From Pempheris klunzingeri (taxonomy: Eukaryota > Chordata > Actinopteri > Acropomatiformes > Pempheridae), in the NCBI RefSeq assembly GCF_042242105.1, contig NW_027254967.1, forward strand, positions 62,001-126,000: a stretch of DNA of 64,000 nt, given 5' to 3'. A program made the translations under genes and the position numbers. Below the pieces are notes generated by a model. That model was not told where the DNA came from, did not search any database, and saw nothing but the letters and a program-made list of their open reading frames with translations. This document shows, in pieces, positions 45,674 through 56,984 of the stretch; position 1 is the first letter of the stretch, and every line of letters begins with the position of its first letter.

Positions 45674-46937
45674 GATTTGCTGCTTTTTCAGCGACACTGT
45701 AAATTTAATACTGTTGTTTTCCCAAGTCAAGCAGCCCAAATATGTCACCTTGTCATTTTGAATCAGTTGTTCAAACTTTACAGACAAAATTGTGTAATGA
45801 AAACTTGACTGACAGATCAAGTAATGAAGAAAATGATCAATAGTGTGCTTTCCTGCAGCAAGAAACACCAACAAATGGGCTGCCAGCCAGTTTGGAAGTG
45901 ACAACAGTTTCCACTTGTTTTACATTTTGGTGACGAGGTGACAATGTTGAGGTTCACATTTGGCTGAAGTGTTACTGTCGTCATGATCATGTGTCTTAAC
46001 GTAACAAGATCATTCCAACATGGCTCTAAAATCCTTATCCAGACACAATGAGGGCACAATAGCCGCCTGTAAGTGATATTTAGTGGTTCAGTGTCAGTGG
46101 ATTACCATCAGCTCAGTTAATCTCAGTAAAACTGCTCTAACAGTTTATGTCATCAGGTGCCCCCCTCCCCCCTCTCAATCTATTTGTTGTGCTTTCATGA
46201 CCAATCTGATGACAGGCCACCCTAAGTCTTATCCTCTCACCCCTACACCCACCCACTCAGGATTAAACACCCCCTCGCATATGCCCTCCAGATAATGTTT
46301 GTGTGTGCGCTTGTTGTGGGGGTGTGGGGGAGGACATGTCTCCGTGGGCACAATTTGAGTGTGAGAGCATCAACTGTTGTTTAGCTCCTTTAATAGCAGC
46401 TTTTCTATTTAGGTGCCAAAGTCACAGGAACAGAATCTGTCGGTGGGCGTCTGAATGAAGGAGGCTGACAAGCACAGTTAACCTGCTGCGTGCACAAATG
46501 CTCCTCTGCTCAACTCGCTGTGATGCACAAGCACGAACACGTTAGGACTGTACAGAGTGTACAAGCATGCACGCAAAGACCCGCCACGCACTGCACGCAC
46601 ACACTGCGCTTCGTATGTGGAGGCGCGTCACGGGGTGCACGAGGACGCAGGTGACAGAGGTGTGAACTCACATGCCGACGTCTCCGTAGGTGTTGTAGAA
46701 TTCCATCTGGGTGCACGCCTGGATCCAGCCCACCACCCATGTCTCATTGCGCGGGATGGGGGGCATCACAATCCGCGCCGAGGCTTTGAAATAGGGCGTC
46801 TTGTACCGAAGCACTATGGGCGAGTTCTCCTCAATGACAGTGGGGCAGTGGTCGATGGTGGCGGACAGGTCGTACACCACGATGTTCTCTCGCTTGATGC
46901 GGGACTTGTTACAGGCTATGCTCTGGATGCAGCCCAT
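44596..46937 (-). CDS. fam78b: FAM78B-like protein, 2 coding exons
   Basis: Function of the FAM78 family is unknown. Minus-strand exons 46937-46672 and 45118-44596 give 789 nt or 262 residues (human FAM78B about 261). The junction rebuilds a methionine: GDVGM then SSWELPQLREG. Conserved blocks include ENIVVYDLSATID, SPIVLRYKTPYFKASAR, MPPIPRNETWVVGWIQAC, SDGVSYPWYGNTTETVTIVG, MNDNFYPSVTWAVPVSES and NANDAQVLMWRPRRGPPLVV. RENIVVYD and YKTPYFKASAR fit FAM78B better than FAM78A. The start MGCIQS fits an N-myristoylation consensus (Gly2, Ser6) with a palmitoylatable Cys3, so membrane anchoring is likely. The same frame stays open upstream to a Met at 47108 (57 extra codons), so a longer form is possible. 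Convergent with slc35a3. Confidence 0.9.
45520..45790 (+). repeat. Dispersed repeat, family A, interrupted by (GT)n, in the fam78b intron
   Basis: Words 'ttgattagtcaatcaacaga', 'gccaaacatttggagtttcc', then a perfect (GT)14 at 45645-45673, then 'ggatttgctgctttttcag'. The order matches the copy at 52425-52610, where 'agttgtgag' stands in place of the GT run; the microsatellite grew inside the element. Confidence 0.6.
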
Positions 46938-49281
46938 GGCTGTGCAGGTGAAGGTGATGGTCAGGAGCAGCCAAGAGAGCCTGACAGGCCTGGGGAGCAG
47001 CACTGCTGACCGGGACTCGACCACTACCAACACTATGAGGCCGTGCATCAGATGAAGCTGTAAGGCAAAGGTGGGTGCTACCACGCCGCAGGCCCGTGTC
47101 AGAGTCACAGTAAGGCTTCAAGAGGGGTTAGGGGGGGCAGCTGCGTCCTAGGATCCGGGTTCAGTCCCTCTGTGTCAGCAGGCACCCGCCCTGCTCATGA
47201 GCGGGCACATCAACCTGCTCCGGGGGCGCAGCTCTGTGGCTAACCCCGAGATCTGACCTCTCCGGAGGCTGCAAGCCACAAGAGAAACACCCTGCAGGGA
47301 TTAATAAAGTATCACATGAAATTTTCATACAGTTATGATTGTATCCTCTCCGCTCAAACAGCCGCCTGTTTCCGCCTGCCCTCTCCTCAAGGATCCGACC
47401 CCTCTGCGCTCCCGCTGGGACCCCAGCCCGTAACCTTTGATCCTCTTCTTTCTTCCCCGAGCTGTCATGTCACAAGAAGCGTCGGGGGACCGGCGGACAC
47501 CGGGGCGCCGGCAGGGGGACCCGGTGGTCGGGCGGCGAGGCTTGTCGATGCGGCACTGAACATGGGATGCTGCTGCTGCCTGGAAGCGGAGCGGCGGCGT
47601 CACTGTCCGTCATGCCTGTCGACTCGACGGGAGGGAAACCCGGTGAGTAAAACAGAACCTGCGAGTCCGAGCATCGGCGATCGGGGGGTGGGGGTGGAGA
47701 GGATGGGGGGGTGGGGGGGTGGAGGGTATCAGCTTCCTCCTGCAGAGTCAGACGACACGGGCGGGTTGGTCCCGATCAAAACGAGGAAGGAAATGAGCTG
47801 TAAATGAACCGGTTGCCAGCATCTGTCGTAGACTGATCAAACAATGGCATTAGGGCAAAGAGAGAGAGAGATAAACAGAGTCACAGTAGCCGTGTGGAGA
47901 GCGTCCGCCGCTCGGCATCCTCATTTGATGAAGGCTGCATGGCTGAGTGTCGCTGTTCAGCCTGCGTGGTGCTGAAGATGCTGAATGGACCAATGAGCGG
48001 CAGAGGGAGGCTGGAGGCGTAGGAGGGCCCGAGTCTGCACAGTAGTAGCTTTGCGACCTCTTTCCTCCATATTGGAATAATGCTTTCCAATCACGTAAAC
48101 ACAAAGAAGACTTTTGTCTACAATCACCAAGCCTTGGTTTTGTGTTTATAAAACATCCCTCCGTGTGTTATTGCTGATGCATATTAATGATGCACTATGT
48201 GTTGTTAAATCGAAAGAGATGGGGTATTTCTAATTGTGCAGGGAAGCATTTGATTGGTTGGTGGCAGTCAGCTGCCAGTGGCATTATGACGCTTTTCAAA
48301 ATAAAACCCTCAGTCTCACCACCAGATACATTCGTAGCTGTTCCAGTGCATGGTCTTCCTCAGCGGGTGAACCTTTAGTCTCAGTGTGTTAATCTTCATC
48401 CTGTTCTGTTATTACAGGACTTCTCCATATTTACAGGTGGTCAGATACACCCATGACCTCTGACATGACCAATTACAGAGCCTTTCCTGCCCTCAGTGAC
48501 ACGAGTTATGAAAAGTAAAAATAAATAACTTTATTGGACAAATGTTGGCTGTGTTTGAACTGCATTACACGAGTACCAGAATAAACAGCACTTTACAGCC
48601 AAACAGCACCCAACACACGTCTTAGTTAATATAAACACCTAAAAATATTTGTACATATGTGTATAAAATAATATTTGATTTCAACTTTTATTATTTTGAA
48701 TTTTGAACTTGAAGACCAGATAAGCACCATCATCATTTCACTTTGCTTCATTCACTGATATTTGACTTTATAGCACAAATATAGCAGCTCTCCTCCTTAT
48801 GATTCATGGGTAGCTACAACAGACAAAAATATTATTTGCAGGAGCTATTAAGTGTGCAGATCTAGGCCTGTAAGATAATGAGTTTTGCTTTAGATCTACA
48901 GACAAAGAGAAGCCTTGTTTGGATTTGTTTTATTGTGATACACAGACTGCAGATTGTGAATGCTGTCTCTCTTATAACCTGAATTATTTAATGCTAAATC
49001 TAATAAACACCCAGTTTAAACAGAGTCTAAGAATGTTTCAACTGTATTCATGAAACTGTATTCATCAATGGAGGCCACAGAAAAAACTGTAAGTAGTATG
49101 AGAACTTTTATTTTGAAAACCAAGCATGTGGCCGGCGCAGCTTCGTCACTTCCGTGTATCCGGACAGACAGGCAGCTGATTCACATGCAGAAGAGAAACA
49201 ACGTCCTTTGGTTTTAAAATATAAACATGTTACTGTTATAAACTGTGGTAACTCAACGGCAGTATTATCCGACAGCTTATC
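46938..49281. other. CpG-rich intergenic region between fam78b-like gene and rex1bd
   Basis: Divergent arrangement: fam78b reads leftward, rex1bd rightward. GC- and CpG-rich from 46600 to about 47760, which probably holds the fam78b promoter and 5' UTR, then AT-rich to 49100. A candidate plus-strand exon at 47562-47642 is listed separately. Nothing else supportable between 47810 and 49100. Confidence 0.55.
47562..47642 (+). CDS. Candidate first exon encoding an MGCCCC N-terminus (hypothetical)
   Basis: An ATG in strong context (gaacATGG) opens 27 codons beginning MGCCCCLEAERRRHC and ending TRREGNP, directly followed by a consensus donor GTGAGT at 47643. It lies in CpG-rich sequence. The exon ends in phase 0, as does exon 1 of rex1bd, so it could splice to rex1bd exon 2 (49749) and give an alternative N-terminus with acylation potential. 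It could equally be a chance frame antisense to the fam78b 5' region. No homologue is recognised. Treat as hypothetical. Confidence 0.25.
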
Positions 49282-49284
49282 ATG
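49130..49284 (+). promoter_or_regulatory. rex1bd: Likely rex1bd promoter/5' UTR with ETS motif
   Basis: Short CpG-containing patch with ACTTCCG (reverse ETS motif) at 49148-49154 and tatccgg next to it, about 130 bp before the start codon. No TATA box. The start codon itself is immediately followed by a splice donor. Confidence 0.4.
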
Positions 49285-51696
49285 GTGAGTATCTGACATT
49301 TAATACAACAGTTTAATGTCCAAGAGCCTCAAAACTAACACCTCCACATGAGCTTAGCTAAGCTAAGCTAAGCTAAGCTAAGCTAATGGTAACTTGGCTA
49401 CTGAAGCCTTTCTGTCAGAGTCAGCGGGCTGAGACAGAAAATGTAAAGTTATTCAAAGTTATATCGATAATCTTGTATTTTCGTTGTGTAGATGAATCGT
49501 TTAGTCCTTAATAAGTCACATGTTATGAAAGCTTTAACTGCTTACCTACCTAACAAATAAACCACATGTTATAATAGAAAATAAAACTAATACTGAAACT
49601 GTCATAAGTTACTGAACATTTTAAACAATAAAAACTGAAATGAGCAAACCCACTCCGGAAACTAACTGAAATCCAACTGAGTTGAAAACAAAACTTAAAA
49701 ATATCAATCAAATACAAAACTGTAATATATGTGATTTCCTCCCTGCAGGTCTCTACAGACTTCAAAGCCCTGATCCAGAGGTTTTATCACCTTCAGTCTG
49801 AGCGAGTAGAGACGTATCGGCTCTTTGAGGAGTAAGTTTGGATCTAGTAATGACCCACAACACTGTTTATTACTGCATATAACTACACACACATGCGTTC
49901 ACAATCATCGTCCTTGATTTCAGGCACATAGAAATCTGAATGCACATATCATTAGTTTCTGCCTCTGTTCTTCTTGGTGCTGTTTTGGCTGCTGACTGCC
50001 TTCCAGAGGACATGAGGCCTACTTGAGGACAGGACCCCAGTATGACTTCGACCACTACAGGCAGCTGGTCCATGAGATAACGCAGGCCTTCTGTGGCATC
50101 TCCAAGGAGGTGCTGGAGATCAAGGGCAAGCTGCACCACGAGTTTGACAGACTGGACCTTTCTGAGCACATTGAAAAGCTGCAGACCAAAGAGAAGCAGA
50201 AACTTGAACTGGTAGGTAAACAGAGTCCAGAGGCAGCAGTGGACATGATAAGGAACATTTCTGTGATAATAAGTGAAAATGTGCTTTAACATCGCCTATA
50301 TTATGGGATTGTGAACTTGATATGTTACCTTCTCTGACACCTTTATTTTTCAGCAGTGTACGCTCTATGTAACTATTGATAAGTGCACAAAAACATCTTA
50401 GTGCTGATAAGCTAAAGAAAGTTGGAAGTGGTAGTGAGGCGATTAACATATTGATATTTGTAGATAGATAGAAAGATTAAATGATAAAGACAAATTGATA
50501 ACTCAATAAATAAGAGACATAATTAAAAGTGGATTGATTAAGTGCAGAAGAAAGCATTCAAATCCAACCAAGTAAATAAAGAAATAAATTCCCAAATCTG
50601 TCTGATAGGACAATGTTTTAAAGGACATGAACTTTCTCTTAATTTTTCATTAAACATCAGTATCGTATTATAATCTTTCACAGGAATCTTCCTGTTTCAA
50701 ACATCCACTTTATCTGCCATAACTAATAATGTTTCACATAAATATCTTGTTACGCAAGCCCATAATAAGTTCATGCTTTTTGTTTAATGTTTGATACAGT
50801 TCCACTGTTTCACCACCAGGAGGCAGAGGTCTTATGCAAGTACAGGTTTTACCACTGGTGTGTTCAGGATTCTTTTTGATCTGGCAGCTCAAGTCACAAA
50901 CGTTTTAAGTAAACATGTGATGCGTCTGACCAGATTGTTTGGGGCTTTTTGTGCCGACTCTACAGCAAACACTAATTCAGTTCCTTTCTAACCATTCACT
51001 GTTTTATTAGCCGCTCTGTTTCAAGTCAGTGACATGAAAGTTGCCGTCTGTCTGTGACGCTCACAATGGTTTGGCAGACTGGTGTTAAACTGTGAAGGCT
51101 GTGGTGCTTCCCACATGCTCGAACGGTCCACATCTGGTGTTCAGAAGTGATGTGCTGCACTTTTGTATGAAGTTTTACAATCCTCTATAATATCAACTCA
51201 ACTTCCTCTCTTCCAGTAACGTCATAAAGCTCCTATTATCTTAGAGTTCATCCTCTGTCTCGCCTCCATCCTCCACTGATGAATGGCTTGCATAAATCTT
51301 ATCTGATGTGCCTTCTCAACAGACGGCCAAGCTGCAGCTGGCCAGGCAGCGGGCCCAGGATCACCCGGAGGACGAAAGCTGTCAAGAAAAGATTCAGGAG
51401 ATCAAGCACGAGTAAGAGCAGCTATTACCACCCCTCCGTTTACTGCGTTAGCTCCCTGCTGACCCATTCACTCACTCACTCACTCACTCACAACCTGCTG
51501 TCAACTGCAAAACTTCCCGTTTCCTCCTAATTTAACAAACCGTCCTTTGTTACCACCGTAAGATGTCCACAAGTGTTTGCAGCACAATAACTAATGTGTT
51601 TTCTGGGCTCAATCCTTGTCCAGGATCATCAAGAACAAAGAGGCTCTGAGTGAGATCATGCAGGACTTTAAGTATGACTCTGAGGAGGCTGATTGA
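49282..51696 (+). CDS. rex1bd: REX1-B domain-containing protein (Required for excision 1-B), 5 exons
   Basis: Small protein of the DNA-repair REX1-B family, named after a Chlamydomonas gene needed for excision repair; its role in vertebrates is not settled. Exons: 49282-49284 (ATG only), 49749-49831, 50007-50211, 51323-51411, 51624-51696, together 453 nt or 150 residues. The protein begins MVSTDFKALIQRFYHLQSER and includes YRQLVHEITQAFCGISKEV, matching human REX1BD (C19orf60). The second half, from ISKEVLEIKGKLHHEF to the end, is charged and likely coiled coil; it ends QDFKYDSEEAD. All junctions use GT-AG. Next to crlf1 in convergent orientation, the same neighbours as on human 19p13.11, which supports the assignment. 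Intron 3 is about 1.1 kb and has no feature. Confidence 0.88.
49351..49386. repeat. (AGCTA)n pentamer array in rex1bd intron 1
   Basis: About seven copies of agcta/agctta in 36 bp, partly self-complementary because AGCT is a palindrome. Confidence 0.9.
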
Positions 51697-51875
51697 CAGG
51701 TGACTCCCAGGAGGCCCTCAGCCGCCCTCTCACGTCGGCAGACAACAGAGCTGACAGATCGACTCGGCTCTGCTGCAACTTCCATCTCCTCAGCCGCACG
51801 AATCGATCCCCCTCCGGCCCCACCCTGCTCGCTGCTGCAGTCTTATTCCACCCAGGGGGGCTTTTCTCATCCCGG

Positions 51876-51878
<3 letters not shown>

Positions 51879-51949
<71 letters not shown>
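51879..51949. repeat. (TG)35 microsatellite
   Basis: Perfect 71-bp dinucleotide run, the longest in the window, inside the rex1bd 3' UTR. Confidence 0.97.
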
Positions 51950-51950
<1 letters not shown>

Positions 51951-52104
51951 TATCTGTAGTCAGGTCTTTATGTTAGTGCACGCATCAGCAAAAAAAGGAA
52001 CGAAAACTTGTGTTTATATTGTGGTGAGATGTGTAAATACTCACTTAAATAATTCTTGGAGGCTCATCCATCCTTTGTTTACTTAATGAATTGTATTTTT
52101 AAAT

Positions 52105-52110
52105 AATAAA
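52105..52110 (+). terminator. rex1bd: Poly(A) signal, rex1bd
   Basis: Canonical AATAAA about 410 bp after the stop codon. Confidence 0.75.
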
Positions 52111-52424
52111 GGACACTTTCCAGGACAAGTTTTTGTTATTGGTGCAGTAAGATAATATAACTTAGACAAAAAAAAAACATTCTTTAAATATGCAATTACA
52201 AAAATATGAACAGTATGAAAACAGTACACATGACACATGTATATACATTTGACACATGGTGAGGCCTCATTCAGCTACTGATACAACCAACACGCTAAAC
52301 TGCACTTTAGGAAAATGTGAATTAAACTGCATGACTGATCTGTGATACATTTTAGATAGCTCACTGTCTGATGACAATTTAAACGGCTCATTAGCCTTTT
52401 CACGAAATTAGTTTTCACTTAGCA

Positions 52425-52610
52425 ATTAATTAATAATCATTGGAAAATTACTGGTCAGCAAGTTTGATAATAGACTTTTTTTTTTTCATTTTTTGTAGCA
52501 AAAACTAAACTTTCATTGGTTCCAGTTTCTCAGTTGTGAGTATATTCTGCTTTTCTCTGATTTATATCATTGTAAATTGAATATCTTTGGGTTTTGACAT
52601 GAGAAAGCTG
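52425..52610 (+). repeat. Dispersed repeat, family A
   Basis: Contains 'caattaattaataatcatt', 'cattggttccagtttctcag' and 'cattgtaaattgaatatctt' at 52568, in the same order as other family A copies. Lies in the rex1bd-crlf1 convergent spacer. Confidence 0.6.
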
Positions 52611-54041
52611 ATAAATTAAAACCAGCCCCACTCTGAACGAATGATATACAACAGTAACAGATATTGAGATAAACCATCCTTTAAAGTACCATAATAATGT
52701 AGATCTCATATTCATACTTGCCTCGAGAAAACAAAGCATTACAATAAAAGTTTGACCTGGAATAGTAGCGTTAGGGTTGTTCTGTACATTTTGGTCCCAG
52801 TCTGTTTAGATGCTTCAGTAAGGCTTGAGTACCATTTGACATCAAAGCAGCATTAAGGACAAGTTTATCTTACTTAACTTATTAAAAAGTCTAAACTGTT
52901 ACAATAACTTTTTTTTTCCCAGACTAAAAGTGCAGTTACTGAGGAACTGAAAGTTTGTGCAAACAGATCTAAGAGACAGATCTGGCCAGCAGAAATAGCA
53001 GAAAAAGGCTGCATTGTCTCACTTCAGTTATCTTCCACCTGGGCCCTTTAAACTCAAGTTCAGGCTGCATGACCAAACACTGCAGTTTCCCTCAGGCGGG
53101 GCGTTGGGCCTCTCACACAGCTGGGACCCTCAGGCCTAGTTATTCGTCTATGTTTCTTGATGCTGTGCTTGAATTAAACACCACAGAGGTGCTGAGCGGC
53201 CGTGCTATGAATTATCGTCTCGTAGAATCTGAAAAGACAAAAGCAGATGGTTCATACTGGGATAATTCAACAGGAAAAACCATGTGATTTATAATCATCA
53301 TGATAATTGCTCTGTCTGGCTGCCACTTTCCTCTCCTCCTCTTTTTCCCTGCGTCTTTCTTTGCATCATCTCTTTCTTATTCTCTGTGTATCGCTCCCCA
53401 ACCCTGCTGCTACCTTTCTCTCAAGGTAATCAATGGGAACCTGTCAAGGCTTGTGAACAAAGACATTATTCAAGAGGCGGCGTGTGCCCTATAAAGCACA
53501 AAAACCCGGAGACTGCTGAGCTAATTGAGTCAGGTAGAGTGATGGTTTCTGTGAGTTCGAGGACTGAGCGGCGGAGGATGTGCCTCTGAAGGACGTGAAC
53601 TCCTCACAAAGTCACATAAACACACAGGAGAAGCCTGGCCTCTGCACGCCATTTGGCCTGAGTTATTTTTGTGCAAGGGGGCTCCTCATGCTACGAGAAA
53701 ACAAAACACAAAAGGAACACATTACAGAGGGCTGTTAATTACATTTACATGTTCATCTCTCTTTGTTGTGGTCATCGGCTGAAGATCAGAATTCTGCCTC
53801 ATTAAAATATGTAATAAAATCAGAGTGCATGACTGAGAGCACATTTACTTTTATGCTCCCACTTCTGGGCCAGTAAAGTCAAAACCGCACATTTTACCTG
53901 ATCATAAAGCACGGACTGAGACTCCACAGAGCCAGCCAGTTCAAGAGAAATCACTTCTTTGTGTTTGTAAAAATGCTGACCACATGGCATAACAAAAGCA
54001 GGGTCAGAAATTCAGCTCAGGACTTCAATGCAGCAGTGGCT

Positions 54042-54076
<35 letters not shown>

Positions 54077-54130
54077 TGGCTCAATAGAGATAATGCTGTA
54101 GAGAGAGGGGGAGAGGGTCTGCTTACCTAC
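52611..54130. other. Spacer/3' region between rex1bd and crlf1
   Basis: Should contain the last short exon and 3' UTR of crlf1 on the minus strand, but I could not identify it with confidence. Several weak minus-strand acceptors exist (for example after 53780), none giving a tail like known CRLF1. A (GT)n run is at 54044-54068. Confidence 0.5.
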
Positions 54131-56938
54131 CTGGTTGCGCGTGTTGTGCGTTTTCTGCAGCCACACCCTCCACTGATCGTACAGTTTGATTGACATGCCG
54201 CTGCAGCCGTACGCGTGCTTGCGGACCCAGCCGATGAACTGCTTGAGTTCCCTCCGCAGGGTGGAGGTCTGCTCCACGGGCCTGGGATCACATGGGCCGC
54301 TCTGAGGCCGCGCTGGGAGGAGAGGAGAGGAGAGGAGAGGAGGGGAGGGGAGAGGAGGGGTGAGAGACAAAGGAGAGAGCGTGAGTGTAAAAAGAGAGGA
54401 GGGAGGATGAGAGAGAGCAGCGTCAAGGTTATAGTTAGGACAAGGTGGAGCACTGAGACATGTGCTGTGTCAGCACAGATGTGACTGAGACACGTTTCTT
54501 CTTTTTTTTCTGACACTTTTAAAAAGAAAATTGAAAAGAAAAAAAGAATAAAAATACAATTGATTAGATATCTTTCAATTAATAGATGTAGTAGAGGTCT
54601 AAGTAATTGTTATTGTCCCTTTTGATAAACTGGTCTATTTGACTGTTATTATAATTTCATAGGTTTTAGTTGTTTAATTGTTTTTTATATATATATATAT
54701 GTACCCAAACCTACTAGCAGTGATAGCATGCTGATGTAGCATTTAGCTCAAAGCACCACTGCGCCTGAGTACAGCCTCACTGGGATGTTGGCTGTAGATT
54801 TTTTTTTTTTCTTAATTCAATGATTGTTTCGCCTATAAAATGTAAAAATAATAACTAATGCCCATCACAACTCATCAGAGTTCAAAGTTTTTTAGTTGGA
54901 CAGAAAACACATTTTCTAATATCAGTCTGGAACACTAAGATAACGCTCTGGTGTATTATTATGAGACATTTAGCACATCTCTCACCTCTACGTCAGAAGC
55001 TCCTGGTAAAAACAGAGTAGGTCAGTGAACATTTATGATGATTCATGTTGATTAAGTTTGCAAAACGAGATGTAAGCAGCTTCATCTAAAGAGAAATGTT
55101 TCTCAGTTCAATGCTCTGAACTGGGGAGGTGAGATACAAGACTTTGCTTTCTGGGGGCGAAAGGCTACTGAAAGTCATAAGTCTGCCACAATCAAGTCTT
55201 TATGGCAAACAACAGAGCCCGATAATGACTTCCTCCCTCTGGGGAGTAAATACCACATGACCAATGTAACTCATTATCTGCTCCTCCTGCTCCCAAACCT
55301 GCTTCCACTCAAACTTTATAGGCCCTGTGTGTGCCGCAGACAGACAACCAGCTTTTTAACTTGATCAATCTTTGAAGCTGACGACAAAAATCTATCAAAT
55401 GTCCCCCTGGCTCTTTGCAGTTCCCTCTAATCCTCTGCTGGGAGATCTCTATCATGGTATCTAGCCTATTGATGTTTGGTTTCTCTGGGGTCACATGCGG
55501 TTTGGATCAGCTTGTTCAGGATGTTGAAACAGGGATAACTACATTGTTTTTCTTGCTTTAATTGGCAATGAAAGGTGGATTATCAGGAAGGAACGAATGG
55601 CCAAGATGTCACAGACATTTGGGAAGCTTTTATACACCATTTAAGACCTGAGACATACATGACAATGAGAGGGCAGAGTTCAGTTATACTTTTAAACATT
55701 CGGAGGATTTTGGATTGAATATCTATTGATGTTCTGCGATTATCTGAAAATTGTAAAATCCTGATAATTTAGTCTTTTTTTTGTGTTAAGTCCTCTGCAA
55801 TGTACTCACCACTGCTGGGTGTGGAGGCGGCGGCTGCGTGGCTCCAGCCGCTCCAAATGCCAGCCCTCCTGGAGCCATAGATACCCACCGGATTGCACCT
55901 CACCTCAACAAAATAGACAGTCCCAGGCCGGAGGCCTGCCAGCCGACATGATGTCTGATTTCCTACATCATCTATCACCTACAAGAGGACACAAGATGAC
56001 GGAGAAGATGGACTAAAATCATAGTAGGAGTGTAAAATCTTCCTCAAATTGCCTAAATAGAAAAATTTGCTTTCTCTATTTTGAATTTTGTTCTGTTTGT
56101 TCTGCTTTCAACATTAACGTAATCCTCTCATTCAACAGTGAATCCAGACTAAATTATATATAAAGATGTTTGTAAACTAAACTGTTTTTGACCAATTCAC
56201 ACCAAACAATATTAATGTTACATATAGAGCGTTTATACAAAGTATACAAATTGAATAAGATGACTAAACTGAACTAACTAACGCTCTGGCTCTTCGTGTC
56301 CTTGTGGGATGTTATACAGCTGCTGTCAGAGTAACCATGGCAGCTCCTGTGGCTCAGAGACGTCTCTCCCAGCTGGACGTCTCCATCCTAAACTTTCCTG
56401 TGACAGACCAGCGTTGGTGGGTTTGTCCCCTGAGCGTTTGGAAATGTTAGATTTGCCTCATGATGTCGTCCGTACTGTTCAGGGTGGAGAGCTCTGTCTA
56501 ACTACAGCCTCTGACACAGAGATGGTCCACTGTGGAGAGGAGCACAGAGCCACAGCCTGACCTCTGTCTCATGTGGTAATTTAACTCAAGTGTTAGTTAA
56601 CACTGTACTTTGCTGCTTCATATTGTTTGTGTACTTTGTACTGGCTCTATAAGCAACATTGATATTATTCTCTGTTTATCTGATTAATCACTTATTGTCT
56701 GTTAAACGTTAATATAAAGAATTTAGGAAACATCAAAATTGTTAATAACATCAAAAAAAACAACAATTTCCACTATGTCTGCCTCAGCTTTCAAAGTTTA
56801 ACAGCAAAGAATCAGTGGCAGCACTCAAGGCTCTTACAGGAGTCCTAGGAGCAACCTTTATGATCATCATTAATGGATCAGTCAGTGCTGCACCTCAAAT
56901 ATTCCCACAGCGGCCTCAGACGTGACATAGCTACAGAG

Positions 56939-56984
<46 letters not shown>

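Larger units (their letters stand above)
51697..52115 (+). other. rex1bd: rex1bd 3' UTR with (GT)35 microsatellite
   Basis: After the TGA stop, 51879-51949 is a perfect 71-bp TG run. A canonical poly(A) signal AATAAA lies at 52105-52110 followed by 'ggacactttcc' and a T-rich stretch, so the mRNA should end near 52125. Confidence 0.75.

Noticed and set aside
46557..47009. Plus-strand 150-codon frame
   Set aside because: Antisense to fam78b exon 1; composition explained by that exon.
53040..53115. Possible crlf1 last exon after a minus-strand acceptor at about 53121
   Set aside because: The sequence before the AG is not pyrimidine-rich and the translation shows no likeness to CRLF1 tails.
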